In this document: in pieces, positions 7,943-16,802 of the stretch
How the letters are laid out: the number at the start of each line of letters is the position of its first letter
Position numbering within the stretch: the first letter of the stretch is position 1
NCBI GenBank assembly: GCA_014378995.1
Contig: JACMMP010000239.1
Location: forward strand, 1 to 45,826
Direction of reading: 5' to 3'
DNA from: Hyphomonadaceae bacterium
Lineage (GTDB): Bacteria; Pseudomonadota; Alphaproteobacteria; Caulobacterales; Aquidulcibacteraceae
DNA: 45,826 bases
Program-made: the position numbers and the translations under genes
The notes under the pieces: model-generated
Told to the model about the DNA's origin: nothing
Databases searched by the model: none
The model's input: the letters and a program-made list of their open reading frames with translations, nothing else

Positions 7943-9000
7943 CAGCCCACTTCCTTTTCCGCGGCAATGGTGGTTGCCGCCTCGGCCAGGCGCTTCAGAT
8001 TGGCGGCGATCTCTTCACGGTAGTGGCTGCGCGCCATCTTTTCGGCAACGCCGATAGCGGCTGCAAACCCGCGTCCGTTCGCGCCGCCATGGCTCTTCAC
8101 CACCAGCCCGTTCAGACCGAGAAAGAGCGCGCCGTTAAAGGTGCCGGGATCCATGCGGGCGCTGAGCTTTTTGAGAGCGGGATACGCGATCAATGCGCCC
8201 AGCTTCGCGAAGGGTCCGCTGGTCAGCGCCTCGCGCAACAACTGGCCGACAAGACGGGCGGTGCCCTCGCCGGTCTTCAGCGCGATGTTGCCGGTGAAGC
8301 CGTCAGTGACGACAACATCCACCGTGCCCTTGGAGATGTCGTCGCCTTCGACAAAGCCGCGGAAATTGAGATCGACGCCGGCTTCGCGGATGAGGCGAGC
8401 GGCGGTGCGAATTTCTTCGTGGCCTTTCTGATCCTCGGCGCCGACATTGAGCAGCGCGACAGTTGGGCGCGCGGCGCCCGAGACAGCGCGCTGGAACGCT
8501 TCACCCATAATGGCGAACTCAACCAGCTGCTCGCCATTCGCTTCAACGTTCGCGCCGACATCGAGGATCACGACGTAGCCGCCATTTGCGGCAGGCCAGC
8601 GCGCCGCGAGCGCAGGGCGATGAACGCCCTCCATCATGCGCAAGCGGAACATGGAAATGGCCATGAATGCGCCGGTATTGCCGGCCGAGACGACGGCGTT
8701 CGCCTGGCCGCTTTCGACGGCGGCAATGGCGTTCCAGAGACTGGAACCCTTGCCCTGGCGCAGCGCTTGGCTGGGCTTGATCTCCATGCCGATCGCCTTC
8801 TCGGCGGGCACGATCTCTGACACGGCCTTCGCCGCCGGGTGCCGATCAAGCAAGGCGGCGAGCCGGGCCGGATCGCCGTGAATGAGATAGCGAACGCCCC
8901 CGGCATTGGCTCGCGCGGCGATATCCACGCCTTCCACAACAATGTCGGGCGCGTGATCGCCACCCATCCCGTCAATGGAGAGAACGAGACCGTCCGGCAT
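7942..9000 (-). CDS. plsX: Phosphate acyltransferase PlsX
   Basis: PlsX makes acyl-phosphate from acyl-ACP, the first step of PlsX/PlsY phospholipid synthesis. The 352-residue product opens with [11 protein letters not shown] and carries further family motifs such as S-A-G-N-T-G-A and [10 protein letters not shown] chose ATG 9000 because the family starts just before this first motif; the frame stays open upstream to 9075, giving an unlikely Arg-rich extension. The gene lies between a bc1-chaperone gene and fabH. In many alphaproteobacteria a DUF177 gene sits just upstream of plsX; none is found here. Confidence 0.95.
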   Translation of the reverse strand: MPDGLVLSIDGMGGDHAPDIVVEGVDIAARANAGGVRYLIHGDPARLAALLDRHPAAKAVSEIVPAEKAIGMEIKPSQALRQGKGSSLWNAIAAVESGQANAVVSAGNTGAFMAISMFRLRMMEGVHRPALAARWPAANGGYVVILDVGANVEANGEQLVEFAIMGEAFQRAVSGAARPTVALLNVGAEDQKGHEEIRTAARLIREAGVDLNFRGFVEGDDISKGTVDVVVTDGFTGNIALKTGEGTARLVGQLLREALTSGPFAKLGALIAYPALKKLSARMDPGTFNGALFLGLNGLVVKSHGGANGRGFAAAIGVAEKMARSHYREEIAANLKRLAEAATTIAAEKEVG

Positions 9001-9048
9001 AGAGTGCGAGTGTCCTGAGTGTCCTAACGGCGTAGGGCGCCGCAGGGT

Positions 9049-9064
9049 GCGGACCATAGTCCGC
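9049..9064. repeat. Short palindrome GCGGAC-CATA-GTCCGC
   Basis: A perfect six-base stem with a four-base loop lies between the bc1-chaperone stop and plsX, and is followed on the plus strand by a run of eight cytosines near 9064-9071. The same GCGGAC/GTCCGC core occurs in the leader of the ribD reductase gene (17871-17889). It may be a dispersed repetitive palindrome or part of the plsX leader. Confidence 0.5.
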
Positions 9065-9089
9065 CCCCCCCGCAATTGCCAAACCGCTT

Positions 9090-9602
9090 TCAGCGAGGCG
9101 GCGCGGGCCAGCCATCCGTTTCAAGCAGGGCCAAGGCCGGACGAGCCCCCTGGGCCTGGGCGACGGCTAGGACATAGGCCGCCAAGGGTTCCGCCTCGTG
9201 GGCGCGCGTATTCCGCGAAATTGCGTCAGCCAGGGCCGGGACGTCCGCAGCTTCGATCGAGGCGGAATAGGCGCCGAGGCGGCCATAGAAGGAAGACGCC
9301 AGCTTATGCATCCGCTTGGGCACCGCCGTATCGCTGACGCCGGTCTCCCGCAGCCCGGAGTCGAATTGGCGGAAAAGCTGGTCCGTGAACGCCTGCGCGA
9401 GGGGCCGAAGGTCGGGCTCCGCCTGCAGGCGCATAAGCGCCAGCGCGGCATTGAGCGTCATCACCTCAAAGCGCCCCTCGAGCGTGTCGGGGACCCGCCC
9501 CTGCCCAAAGAAGGCAGGATTGCGGCTGACGGCGGTGACAGCCGCCAACAACCGCGCCGCGTCCTGCGTCGCCCTTGAACGGCGAAATGGCCAGATCGGC
9601 AT
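9090..9602 (-). CDS. Ubiquinol-cytochrome c chaperone family protein (Cbp3-like)
   Basis: The 170-residue helical protein resembles the UPF0174/Cbp3 family (ubiquinol-cytochrome c chaperone), which helps assemble cytochrome b of complex III. Features seen are F-E-V-M-T-L-N-A-A-L-A-L-M-R-L, then D-Q-L-F-R-Q-F-D-S-G-L-R-E, then a conserved segment with V-P-K-R-M-H and F-Y-G-R-L-G-A-Y. The location between bamE (divergent) and plsX is the usual place for this gene in alphaproteobacteria. A signal peptide is absent, as expected for a cytoplasmic or membrane-surface assembly factor. Confidence 0.85.
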   Translation of the reverse strand: MPIWPFRRSRATQDAARLLAAVTAVSRNPAFFGQGRVPDTLEGRFEVMTLNAALALMRLQAEPDLRPLAQAFTDQLFRQFDSGLRETGVSDTAVPKRMHKLASSFYGRLGAYSASIEAADVPALADAISRNTRAHEAEPLAAYVLAVAQAQGARPALALLETDGWPAPPR

Positions 9603-9696
9603 GCCCTGAACGTGCTCTCCCCTCTTGCTCGTCTGCGCGGTCCGCCTTACCGGTGGCTCACTGTTTTTGGGGCGGTACGCCCGCGAGGTGAATACG

Positions 9697-10179
9697 ATGA
9701 ATCGCGGATTTTTGCATCTTACGACGGCAGCGGCTCTCGCTGTGACCGCTGCGACAGAGGCCTGCGCGCCGGTGCAGACCTATAATGGCTTCCGCTCCGA
9801 CCGCAACAACGAGGAAATTCCCGATCCGCAAGTCGGCGTTGATACGCGCGACACGGTGATGCAGCGCTTTGGCTCGCCATCGACGACAGCGGTCTTCGAT
9901 CAGACTTCTTGGTTTTACGTCAGCGCCGTGCAGGAGCGTGTGGCGTTCTATGAGCCGCGCACGATAGAGCGCCAAGTGATGGTGGTCCGGTTCAACGGCG
10001 ACACCGTCACCGAAGTGGAGAAGTACGGCTTAGAACGTGGCCGCATCGTCGCTTACAACGACGAAGCCACCCCGACGCGCGGCCGCGAACTTGGCGTGCT
10101 CGAACAATTGCTTGGAAACGTTGGCCGTGCGCCTCCGATCCGAGACGAAGAGCGCGGCGGGCGAGCCGACCGCGATTGA
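9697..10179 (+). CDS. bamE: Outer-membrane assembly lipoprotein BamE (SmpA/OmlA)
   Basis: The 160-residue product matches the SmpA/OmlA fold: an N-terminal export signal, then Y-N-G-F-R-S, D-T-R-D-T-V-M-Q-R-F-G-S-P-S, S-W-F-Y-V and V-V-R-F-N-G-D-T-V. BamE is a small lipoprotein of the BAM complex that inserts beta-barrels in the outer membrane. The start at ATG 9697 has GAGGTG upstream. The acylation site would be Cys23 in T-E-A-C, an atypical lipobox because position -3 is Thr rather than Leu. It is divergent from the bc1-chaperone gene and is followed by a strong terminator. Confidence 0.88.
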   Translation: MNRGFLHLTTAAALAVTAATEACAPVQTYNGFRSDRNNEEIPDPQVGVDTRDTVMQRFGSPSTTAVFDQTSWFYVSAVQERVAFYEPRTIERQVMVVRFNGDTVTEVEKYGLERGRIVAYNDEATPTRGRELGVLEQLLGNVGRAPPIRDEERGGRADRD

Positions 10180-10200
10180 TCTTCAAGACGGACAAAAGAA

Positions 10201-10235
10201 AAACGCCCCGGCCAGAAGCCGGGGCGTTTGCTTTT
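10201..10235. terminator. Rho-independent terminator after bamE, facing hppA
   Basis: A 12-base perfect stem (10201-10212 with 10218-10229) with a five-base loop carries A residues at the left foot and T residues at the right foot (TTTGCTTTT). It lies between the convergent bamE and hppA genes and could stop transcription from both sides. Confidence 0.85.
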
Positions 10236-10252
10236 GGCGGTTATGATCCGCC

Positions 10253-12406
10253 TCAGCCGTTCCAGTGCGCCAACACTGCGAGCAGCAACAGCGCCACGAT
10301 GTTGGTGATCTTGATCATCGGGTTCACCGCGGGGCCGGCCGTATCCTTGTAGGGATCGCCGACAGTGTCGCCGGTGACGGCGGCCTTGTGGGCTTCAGAA
10401 CCCTTGCCGCCGTAATGACCTTCCTCGATCAGCTTCTTGGCGTTGTCCCAAGCGCCGCCGCCCGATGTCATTGAGATGGCCACAAAAAGGCCCGTCACGA
10501 TCACGCCGACCAGCAATGCGCCGAGCGAAGCCAGAGCTTGGCTCGGACCGGCGATCGCCCAGATCGCGAAGAACAACGCGATCGGCGCGAGCACCGGCAG
10601 CATTGACGGGATGATCATTTCCTTGATCGCCGCTTGCGTCAGGATGTCGACGGCGCGGCCGTAGTCCGGCTTCGCCGTGCGTTCCATGATGCCCGGGATT
10701 TCGCGGAATTGACGGCGGACTTCTTCGACCACTTGCTGAGCCGCACGGCCCACCGCGGTCATCGACCAGCCGGCGAACAGATAGGGCAGCAAGCCGCCGA
10801 TGAAGAGGCCGACGATGACGTACGGGTTGTTGAGCGCAAAGTCCGGCACAACGTTGGTGAAGAACGGATACTCGGCAGCGTTGGCTGCATAGTAGCGCAG
10901 ATCTTCAAAATAGGCGGCGAACAGCACCAGAGCGCCGAGACCGGCGGAGCCGATCGCATAGCCCTTGGTGACCGCCTTCGTGGTGTTGCCGACGGCGTCG
11001 AGTGCGTCAGTGGTGACGCGCACTTCCTTCGGCAAGTCCGCCATTTCGGCGATGCCGCCGGCGTTGTCGGTGACCGGGCCGAACGCGTCGAGCGCGACGA
11101 CGATGCCTGCAACCGAGAGCATGGTTGTCACCGCGATGGCGATGCCGAACACGCCGGCGAGCGTGAAGGCGGCGATGATACCTGCGACGATGGTGAGCGC
11201 GGGCAGCGCCGTCGATTCCATCGAGACCGCGAGGCCCTGGATTACGTTAGTGCCGTGGCCGGACTTCGAGGCTTCCGCCACGCTCTTGACCGGGCGAAAC
11301 GCCGTGCCGGTGTAGTATTCCGTGATCCACACGATCGCGCCCGTCACCAGCAAGCCGATGATGCCGCACCAGAAGAGATCCATGCCGCTAATGCCGGCCA
11401 GCTCCGACGTCGGGCCCAAACTTGGCGCGATCGAGCCCCAGCCCACCGTCACCTGAATCGCTGCAGCGAGACCGAAAGCCGAGAGAATGCCGGCCGCGAC
11501 GAGGCCCTTATAAAGCGCGCCCATGATGTTGTTGGACGAGCCCAGGCGGACGAAATACGTGCCGATGATGGACGCGAAGATAGCAAGGCCGCCGATCGCC
11601 AGCGGCAATAGCATGATGTCTGTAACTTCCGGCGCTGCGCGGAAGAGAATCGAACCCAGCACCATCGTCGCAACTGCCGTCACGGCGTAGGTTTCGAACA
11701 GGTCCGCGGCCATGCCGGCGCAATCGCCGACATTGTCGCCAACGTTGTCGGCGATGGTGGCGGGGTTGCGCGGATCGTCTTCCGGGATACCAGCTTCGAC
11801 TTTGCCGACCATGTCACCGCCGACGTCGGCGCCCTTGGTGAAGATGCCGCCGCCGAGACGGGCGAAGATCGAGATCAACGAAGCGCCAAAGCCGAGGCCG
11901 ACGAGGCTATCGACAACCGTGCGGCTGGTGGGCTCCAGGCCCATGAACTGCGTCAGCACGAGGTAGTATGCCGCGACGCCGAACAGCGCGCCGCCGGCGA
12001 CGAGCATGCCCGTCACCGCTCCTGCCTTGAACGCCATCTTGAGACCGCCAGCGAGGCTGGTGCGCGAAGCTTCCGCGGTGCGCACGTTGGCCTGCACCGA
12101 CACGTTCATGCCGATGAAGCCGGCAGCGCCCGAAAGCACGGCGCCGATGATGAAGCCAACTGGGATTTCCCAGATCGGCCAGAACAGAATGGCCAACACG
12201 ATGACCACGCCAACGCCGACGATGGCGATGGTGCGGTATTGGCGGTTCAGGTAAGCGCGGGCGCCTTCCTGAATCGCCGCGGCGATTTCTTTCATCAGGT
12301 CGGTGCCCGCGGGCGCCTTGGTGATGGCTTGCGTTTCAAGCCAGCCGTAGAGCGCGGCGATGACGCCGCTGGCTACGACCAGCCAAAGGATAAGTTCTTG
12401 GCTCAT
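10253..12406 (-). CDS. hppA: Membrane-bound proton-pumping pyrophosphatase, K+-independent type
   Basis: This 717-residue polytopic enzyme couples pyrophosphate hydrolysis to proton export across the inner membrane. The catalytic loops are clear: [11 protein letters not shown] at 194-204 and D-N-V-G-D-N-V-G-D at 220-228. The K+-dependence determinant reads [10 protein letters not shown] with Lys477; family knowledge links Lys here (and Thr three residues on) to K+-independent H+-pumping enzymes, Ala to K+-dependent ones. ATG 12406 is chosen, with CAGGTAAA before it; the open frame extends to 12532 with an unlikely Arg-rich leader. Gene-free 12407-12562 (156 bases) holds its presumed promoter; nothing else is recognised there. 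Confidence 0.95.
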   Translation of the reverse strand: MSQELILWLVVASGVIAALYGWLETQAITKAPAGTDLMKEIAAAIQEGARAYLNRQYRTIAIVGVGVVIVLAILFWPIWEIPVGFIIGAVLSGAAGFIGMNVSVQANVRTAEASRTSLAGGLKMAFKAGAVTGMLVAGGALFGVAAYYLVLTQFMGLEPTSRTVVDSLVGLGFGASLISIFARLGGGIFTKGADVGGDMVGKVEAGIPEDDPRNPATIADNVGDNVGDCAGMAADLFETYAVTAVATMVLGSILFRAAPEVTDIMLLPLAIGGLAIFASIIGTYFVRLGSSNNIMGALYKGLVAAGILSAFGLAAAIQVTVGWGSIAPSLGPTSELAGISGMDLFWCGIIGLLVTGAIVWITEYYTGTAFRPVKSVAEASKSGHGTNVIQGLAVSMESTALPALTIVAGIIAAFTLAGVFGIAIAVTTMLSVAGIVVALDAFGPVTDNAGGIAEMADLPKEVRVTTDALDAVGNTTKAVTKGYAIGSAGLGALVLFAAYFEDLRYYAANAAEYPFFTNVVPDFALNNPYVIVGLFIGGLLPYLFAGWSMTAVGRAAQQVVEEVRRQFREIPGIMERTAKPDYGRAVDILTQAAIKEMIIPSMLPVLAPIALFFAIWAIAGPSQALASLGALLVGVIVTGLFVAISMTSGGGAWDNAKKLIEEGHYGGKGSEAHKAAVTGDTVGDPYKDTAGPAVNPMIKITNIVALLLLAVLAHWNG

Positions 12407-12562
12407 TTTACCTGTCCTGGGCGCGGGACCGCGCCGGTTGGGGAAATGGGTTGGCCGCGCCGCGACTGTTCGTCGGCGGGTGCGCTTCCCCCAAAGGTGC
12501 GCGTTACTGCCAAAAGCCGCCACATTTCGCAATGGATAGCGTGGAACTAGGCGGCACTAAGC

Positions 12563-13009
12563 TCAGATGCCGGACCCCTGGCTGGAATACGTCGCCACAA
12601 TTGAAACCCTGGACACCGCTCTCTCGCCCAGGGCTTGGGTCGCGGCGGCCCGATAGATTTGGAGAGCGAGGGGCTCGTTGAGGGCGTTGTTGTCCGTGGG
12701 GTGCGCCAGATCGGAGGCGTGGCTGGCGCGGACCAGGGCGTCACGCAGAAACTGGGCGCGCTCGCGCGTGCGCCAAAGATCGACCCCTTGAGCGATCTCG
12801 ACCCGGATCGAAACGAACAAGTAGTTCACGAGCTCGCCGTCGCGCACCACCGGCACCGCCAGGTAGGGCGCGTCCATCGAACGCGAAGAGAGCGCGGGAT
12901 CGCCCTGCTCAGCCTCGCCCTTTTGTTTCGCTGGCGGACCGGAGCCGTAGGCAAGCCCCGCCGCCAGCGAAGTCGTCAGCAGGGCCAAGGCGATGGCGCG
13001 TATTTTCAT
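12563..13009 (-). CDS. Small exported protein of unknown function
   Basis: The 148-residue product has an N-terminal signal or anchor (M-K-I-R-A-I-A-L-A-L-L) and a compact C-terminal domain from about residue 50: a strand containing Y-L-A-V-P-V-V, then L-V-N-Y-L-F-V-S-I-R-V-E, then helices with F-L-R-D-A-L-V-R-A. This layout faintly recalls the periplasmic domain of FliL, but the match is too weak to assign. It lies 34 bases downstream of thiL on the same strand and is the last gene of the glyA-rib-thiL block. ATG 13009 was chosen because it gives the signal sequence; the longer frame would overlap thiL. Confidence 0.65.
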   Translation of the reverse strand: MKIRAIALALLTTSLAAGLAYGSGPPAKQKGEAEQGDPALSSRSMDAPYLAVPVVRDGELVNYLFVSIRVEIAQGVDLWRTRERAQFLRDALVRASHASDLAHPTDNNALNEPLALQIYRAAATQALGERAVSRVSIVATYSSQGSGI

Positions 13010-13043
13010 GCGCACACACTTGCGTGCGCCGGTTATCGACGCG

Positions 13044-14120
13044 TTACCGGCCCAGCTTGTGGCGGAACCCAGCGTTGGGGATGGGAATGGCGTCGCCTTG
13101 GAGATCGACGACACGCACCCCCTCGCCGGCTTCGATTGCGCCAATTCGGCTCAACCGCAACGCGCCGGCGCCTAGCGTGGCTTCCAGCTCAGCGCGCGCG
13201 GATGCCGGCGCCGTGAAGAGGACGACGTAATCGTCCCCGCCGGTGATGAGCTTGCGAAAATCGCCGCCGCTGAACGCCCAGCGCTCCGCCGGAATTGAGA
13301 ACGGCACTGCGGTCGCCTCAATGCGCAATGAAACGCCGGACGCTGCGGCGAGCTTTGCTGCGTCGGCGACGAGGCCATCGGACACATCCATCGAGGCGTT
13401 GGCAAAGCGCGCAACAAGGTCCGCGCACTCGGGACGGATAAAGGGCGCAAGGTACGTCGACATCAGCCACGCGGCCTCCGCATCGAACGGAAGTCCCGGC
13501 AAGGTTAGATAATCCGGCGTTTGTCCGGCCAGAGATTCGGACGTAGCGCGCGCCTCGTCCTCATCGCGGCCGCGCGCGAATTCGTCCATCTGCATCGCGC
13601 CGGATCGCAGCTGCAGTCCGAGCCATGCGGAGCCGATCTCGCCGCCAACGAGCCATACATCGTCGCCGACCTTGGCATCCGCGCGGGCGGGCGTGCGCTC
13701 GGCCAGCGGCTCACCAAACGCGGTGACGGAAATGATGAGCGGCCCATCGGTTGAGGTCGTGTCGCCGCCGAGCAATGTCATGCCGAAATGCGCGAGATCA
13801 CCGCCGAACGCCGCGGCAAACACTTCTATGTCTTCAGCCGGTCGCTCGTTCGGCCAAATTAGCGTCAGCAGCGCCGCGCGCGGCTGGGCGCCCTTAGCGA
13901 TGAGATCGGACACGTTCACACGCAGCGCTTTCATCGCGACGGTGGCGATGGGGTCGCCCTTCAAGAAATGCACGCCTTCGACGATCGCGTCGGTGGTCAC
14001 AACGTGGCGGCCTTCGATCAGCGCGGCGTCGTCGGCCAGGCCGCGCGCGCCCGCTGATGTCGCCAACGGCGCAAACAGTTTTCTGATGGTGTCGAATTCG
14101 TCCGCCGACTCGTTGGTCAT
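13044..14120 (-). CDS. thiL: Thiamine-monophosphate kinase
   Basis: ThiL phosphorylates thiamine monophosphate to the cofactor thiamine diphosphate. The 358-residue protein shows the AIR-synthase-like fold: G-L-A-D-D-A-A-L near the N terminus, V-T-T-D-A-I-V-E-G-V-H-F, then V-N-V-S-D-L-I-A-K-G-A-Q-P-R-A, L-L-G-G-D-T-T and a later M-D-V-S-D-G-L. It ends the nusB-thiL pair that follows the riboflavin genes. The length of about 358 is slightly above the usual 320-330, with an extra stretch around residues 160-185. Confidence 0.95.
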   Translation of the reverse strand: MTNESADEFDTIRKLFAPLATSAGARGLADDAALIEGRHVVTTDAIVEGVHFLKGDPIATVAMKALRVNVSDLIAKGAQPRAALLTLIWPNERPAEDIEVFAAAFGGDLAHFGMTLLGGDTTSTDGPLIISVTAFGEPLAERTPARADAKVGDDVWLVGGEIGSAWLGLQLRSGAMQMDEFARGRDEDEARATSESLAGQTPDYLTLPGLPFDAEAAWLMSTYLAPFIRPECADLVARFANASMDVSDGLVADAAKLAAASGVSLRIEATAVPFSIPAERWAFSGGDFRKLITGGDDYVVLFTAPASARAELEATLGAGALRLSRIGAIEAGEGVRVVDLQGDAIPIPNAGFRHKLGR

Positions 14121-14129
14121 GAGATGCGC

Positions 14130-14594
14130 TTATGCGCCCTGATCGGGCGAGCGCAAGTCGCGCGCGCACGCGTCGAGGGTGGCGTTCACGAAGCCAGGCT
14201 CGGGACCATCGAAAAAAGATTTTGCGATTTCGACATATTCGTCGATCACCACCGCCACCGGAATGTCTAGCCGCTGCTCAAGTTCAGCGGCGCCGGCTCG
14301 CAGGATCGCGCGCGCCACAGCGTCGAGGCGCTCCAGCCGCCAGCCCTTGCCCAGATGACGGGCGATGGCGCTATCCAAGGTGCGCTGACGATCGACAGCC
14401 TTTTCCACGAGCACCTTGAAGAGCTCGAGATCGCCTTCGGATTCGGTGTAGGTCGCCTCCGTCTCTCGCGGCAGCTTTCCCGCGACGAAATCTGCGATCA
14501 CATCGGCGGTGGAGGCGCCGGCAACCTCCATCTGATAGAGCGCTTGCACCGCACCCAGACGCGCGGCGCTGCGCGCGGCGTTTGGCGTGCTCAT
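14130..14594 (-). CDS. nusB: Transcription antitermination factor NusB
   Basis: The 154-residue all-helical protein matches NusB: N-terminal R-S-A-A-R-L-G-A-V-Q-A-L-Y-Q-M-E, central R-L-D-A-V-A-R-A-I-L-R-A-G-A-A-E-L and C-terminal V-V-I-D-E-Y-V-E-I-A-K-S-F-F followed by F-V-N-A-T-L-D. NusB binds boxA RNA with NusE (S10) during rRNA antitermination. The start overlaps the ribH stop by four bases (ATGA), the usual coupling in this block. Length is normal. Confidence 0.95.
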   Translation of the reverse strand: MSTPNAARSAARLGAVQALYQMEVAGASTADVIADFVAGKLPRETEATYTESEGDLELFKVLVEKAVDRQRTLDSAIARHLGKGWRLERLDAVARAILRAGAAELEQRLDIPVAVVIDEYVEIAKSFFDGPEPGFVNATLDACARDLRSPDQGA

Positions 14595-15067
14595 CGGGGC
14601 GCGTCCGCGAATTGCCGTTTGAGCGCGATAATGGCGAGCGCGGCGCGCGTTGCTTCGCCGCCTTTGTCGCCGCGCGCGGGATCGGCGCGTAGCTCAGCTT
14701 GTTCAATGTTTTCCACCGTGAGGATGCCATAGCCGATGGCAAGTCCATCGCGAACGGAAAGATCCATCAGCGCCCGCGCGCTCTCGCCGCAGACATAATC
14801 GTAATGGCTGGTTTCGCCGCGAATGACGCAGCCCAACGCGAGAAAGCCGTCATAGGTATTGGCGCGGGCGGCGTGAGCTATTGCGGCGGGAATTTCGAAC
14901 GCGCCGGGCACGGTAAATCGATCAAGCGCGGCGCCCGCCTCCGCCGCAACGGCTTCAGCGCCCCGTTGCAGCAGTGCGGCAATTTCACGGTAATAGGGTG
15001 CGACCACGAGCAATAGGCGCGCGCCGGCCAGCTTGGTCACGGGAAACTTCTCAGTGGTTTGCTTCAC
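14591..15067 (-). CDS. ribH: 6,7-dimethyl-8-ribityllumazine synthase
   Basis: RibH condenses 5-amino-6-ribitylaminouracil with DHBP, the next to last step in riboflavin synthesis. The 158-residue product has the family landmarks V-P-G-A-F-E-I-P, A-L-G-C-V-I-R-G-E-T-S-H-Y-D-Y-V and G-I-L-T-V-E-N-I-E-Q-A. It starts with GTG and overlaps the ribBX stop by four bases (GTGA), and its own stop overlaps the nusB start. Enzymes of this family form pentamers or 60-mers. Confidence 0.95.
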   Translation of the reverse strand: MKQTTEKFPVTKLAGARLLLVVAPYYREIAALLQRGAEAVAAEAGAALDRFTVPGAFEIPAAIAHAARANTYDGFLALGCVIRGETSHYDYVCGESARALMDLSVRDGLAIGYGILTVENIEQAELRADPARGDKGGEATRAALAIIALKRQFADAPR

Positions 15068-16191
15068 GGCTTAAACCCGCGCCAGCCATCGATAGAGAGG
15101 CCGTAGCCTTCGAGGCCGACAAGCTTCTGGGGATTGTCCGACAGTACGATCATCCGCCCGACGCCGAGTTCGCGCAGAATTTGCGATCCGATGCCGATGA
15201 CGCGAAGCTCGTCCGCCGCCTCCAGTTCGGCGGGCTCGCCGCTCAAGCGGCGCGACAGCGCATTCGGCATCAGATCGCGCAGCACGACGAGCACACCGGC
15301 GCCCTCGGCGTCGATTTCCGCAAGCGCCTTGTCGATCATGCCGGCGCGGGCGCCGTAGCCGCCGATCACGTCAGCCGCAAAGTCGATGCGATGGACACGC
15401 ACGAGGGCCGGGCTTTCGGCTTGAATGTCGCCCTTCACCAGAGCGGCGTGCTCGACCCCGTCCAGCCGGTTGCGGAAAACTACGAGCCGGAAGCCTTTGC
15501 CGGCGCGCGTGTCGAACGCCCCCTCATGCACTTTATCGAGATAACGGTCGTTGGCGCGCCGGTAGGCGATCAGGTCGTCGATCGCGCCGATCTTCAGATT
15601 GTGAAACTGCGCAAACGCGACCAGCTCCGGCAGGCGCGCCATGCTGCCGTCGTCATTCATGATTTCACAAATGACGGCGGACGCGTTTAGGCCAGCGGTG
15701 CGCGCAATGTCCACGCTCGCTTCGGTATGACCCGCACGCACCAACACTCCGCCGTCCCGCGCCATCAAGGGAAACACGTGGCCGGGCGAGACGATGTCGT
15801 CCGCGGCTTTGCTGGCGTCGATCGCGGTGGCGATGGTAAGCGCGCGGTCAGCCGCCGAAATGCCGGTCGAGATGCCTTCTTTGGCTTCGATCGACACGGT
15901 GAATGCAGTGCCCAGCCGCGCCTGGTTGCGCGGCGCCATCGGCTCCAGCCCCAGCGCACGCGTGCGCTCGGCGGTCAGCGCCAGACAGATCAGGCCGCGC
16001 CCATGCTTGGCCATAAAATTGACCGCCGCTGGCGTTGCAAATTGCGCCGGGATGATGAGATCCCCCTCGTTCTCGCGGTCCTCCGCATCGACGAGGATGA
16101 ACATGCGGCCCTCACGCGCTTCCTCGATGATCTCGGGGATCGGCGAGATGGCGCGCTTTAGCTCAGCGATTGGGGACGGCTGCGCCGTCAT
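15064..16191 (-). CDS. ribB: DHBP synthase fused to a degenerate GTP cyclohydrolase II domain (RibBX type)
   Basis: The N-terminal 205 residues are an intact 3,4-dihydroxy-2-butanone 4-phosphate synthase, with D-A-E-D-R-E-N-E-G-D-L, G-R-G-L-I-C, G-I-S-T-G-I-S-A-A-D-R and R-A-G-H-T-E-A. The C-terminal 165 residues are homologous to GTP cyclohydrolase II but have lost its zinc site. Where active enzymes carry C-L-T-G-D-V-F-G-S-x-R-C-D-C-G, this one reads V-H-R-I-D-F-A-A-D-V-I-G-G-Y-G-A-R, with no cysteine. The R-Q-E-G-R-G-I-G catalytic segment is also absent. Such RibBX hybrids are known in Proteobacteria. It should supply DHBP but not the GTP-derived branch, so a separate ribA is expected. It is coupled to ribE by a one-base overlap. 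Confidence 0.92.
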   Translation of the reverse strand: MTAQPSPIAELKRAISPIPEIIEEAREGRMFILVDAEDRENEGDLIIPAQFATPAAVNFMAKHGRGLICLALTAERTRALGLEPMAPRNQARLGTAFTVSIEAKEGISTGISAADRALTIATAIDASKAADDIVSPGHVFPLMARDGGVLVRAGHTEASVDIARTAGLNASAVICEIMNDDGSMARLPELVAFAQFHNLKIGAIDDLIAYRRANDRYLDKVHEGAFDTRAGKGFRLVVFRNRLDGVEHAALVKGDIQAESPALVRVHRIDFAADVIGGYGARAGMIDKALAEIDAEGAGVLVVLRDLMPNALSRRLSGEPAELEAADELRVIGIGSQILRELGVGRMIVLSDNPQKLVGLEGYGLSIDGWRGFKP

Positions 16192-16802
16192 CAGGGCATT
16201 CTCCGCGCTTCAACGAGGCGTGCCGCATAGCGCGCCATCATGTCCGCTTCCAGATTGACCTTATCGCCCGGCTGCAGCTTGGACAAAGTCGTAACTGCCC
16301 AAGTGTGCGGAATGATCAGCACCCCGAAGCCCTCGGCGTCCACCTCGTTCACCGTCAGCGAAACGCCGGAAATTGCGATTGAGCCCTTCTGCGCAATCAG
16401 GTGTTCGATCTCGGCTGGTGGTTTGATCTTGAGCCGCCAGCCTTCGCCATCCCGGCGCACGGACAACACCTCGCCCAGGCCGTCCACGTGACCCTGCACA
16501 ATGTGCCCGCCAAGTTCGTCGCCGACGCGAAGTGAGCGTTCGAGATTCACCCGGTCGCCCGCCTTGAGCGACGCCATGCTCGTCAGCGCCAGACTTTCTG
16601 CGGCTACCTCTACAACGTGCGTCATGCCACTCGCGCGGCCGGCTTTGCTCACCACGGTGAGGCAAACGCCGTCATGCGCGACGGACGCGCCTATATCGAC
16701 GCCAGCTGCATCGTAGCTGCTATCGATGGTTAAGCGCGCGAGCCGGTCGCGGCGCTCGACCGCCGTCACTTCGCCCAAAGCGGTGACAATTCCGGTGAAC
16801 AT
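16191..16802 (-). CDS. ribE: Riboflavin synthase alpha chain
   Basis: The enzyme dismutates two lumazines to riboflavin plus the ribitylaminouracil. The 203-residue product shows two lumazine-binding repeats: M-F-T-G-I-V at the start with G-A-S-V-A-H-D-G-V-C-L-T-V, and the second with G-H-I-V-Q-G-H-V-D-G and K-G-S-I-A-I-S-G-V-S-L-T-V. The start at 16802 gives the usual M-F-T-G-I beginning and overlaps the stop of the upstream gene by one base (TGATG). Its own stop likewise overlaps the ribBX start. Confidence 0.96.
   Translation of the reverse strand: MFTGIVTALGEVTAVERRDRLARLTIDSSYDAAGVDIGASVAHDGVCLTVVSKAGRASGMTHVVEVAAESLALTSMASLKAGDRVNLERSLRVGDELGGHIVQGHVDGLGEVLSVRRDGEGWRLKIKPPAEIEHLIAQKGSIAISGVSLTVNEVDAEGFGVLIIPHTWAVTTLSKLQPGDKVNLEADMMARYAARLVEARRMP

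Noticed and set aside
10634-11611. 325-codon plus-strand frame
   Set aside because: It is fully antisense to hppA, which has clear catalytic motifs, and the translation is rich in Arg, Asp and His as expected from shadow frames.
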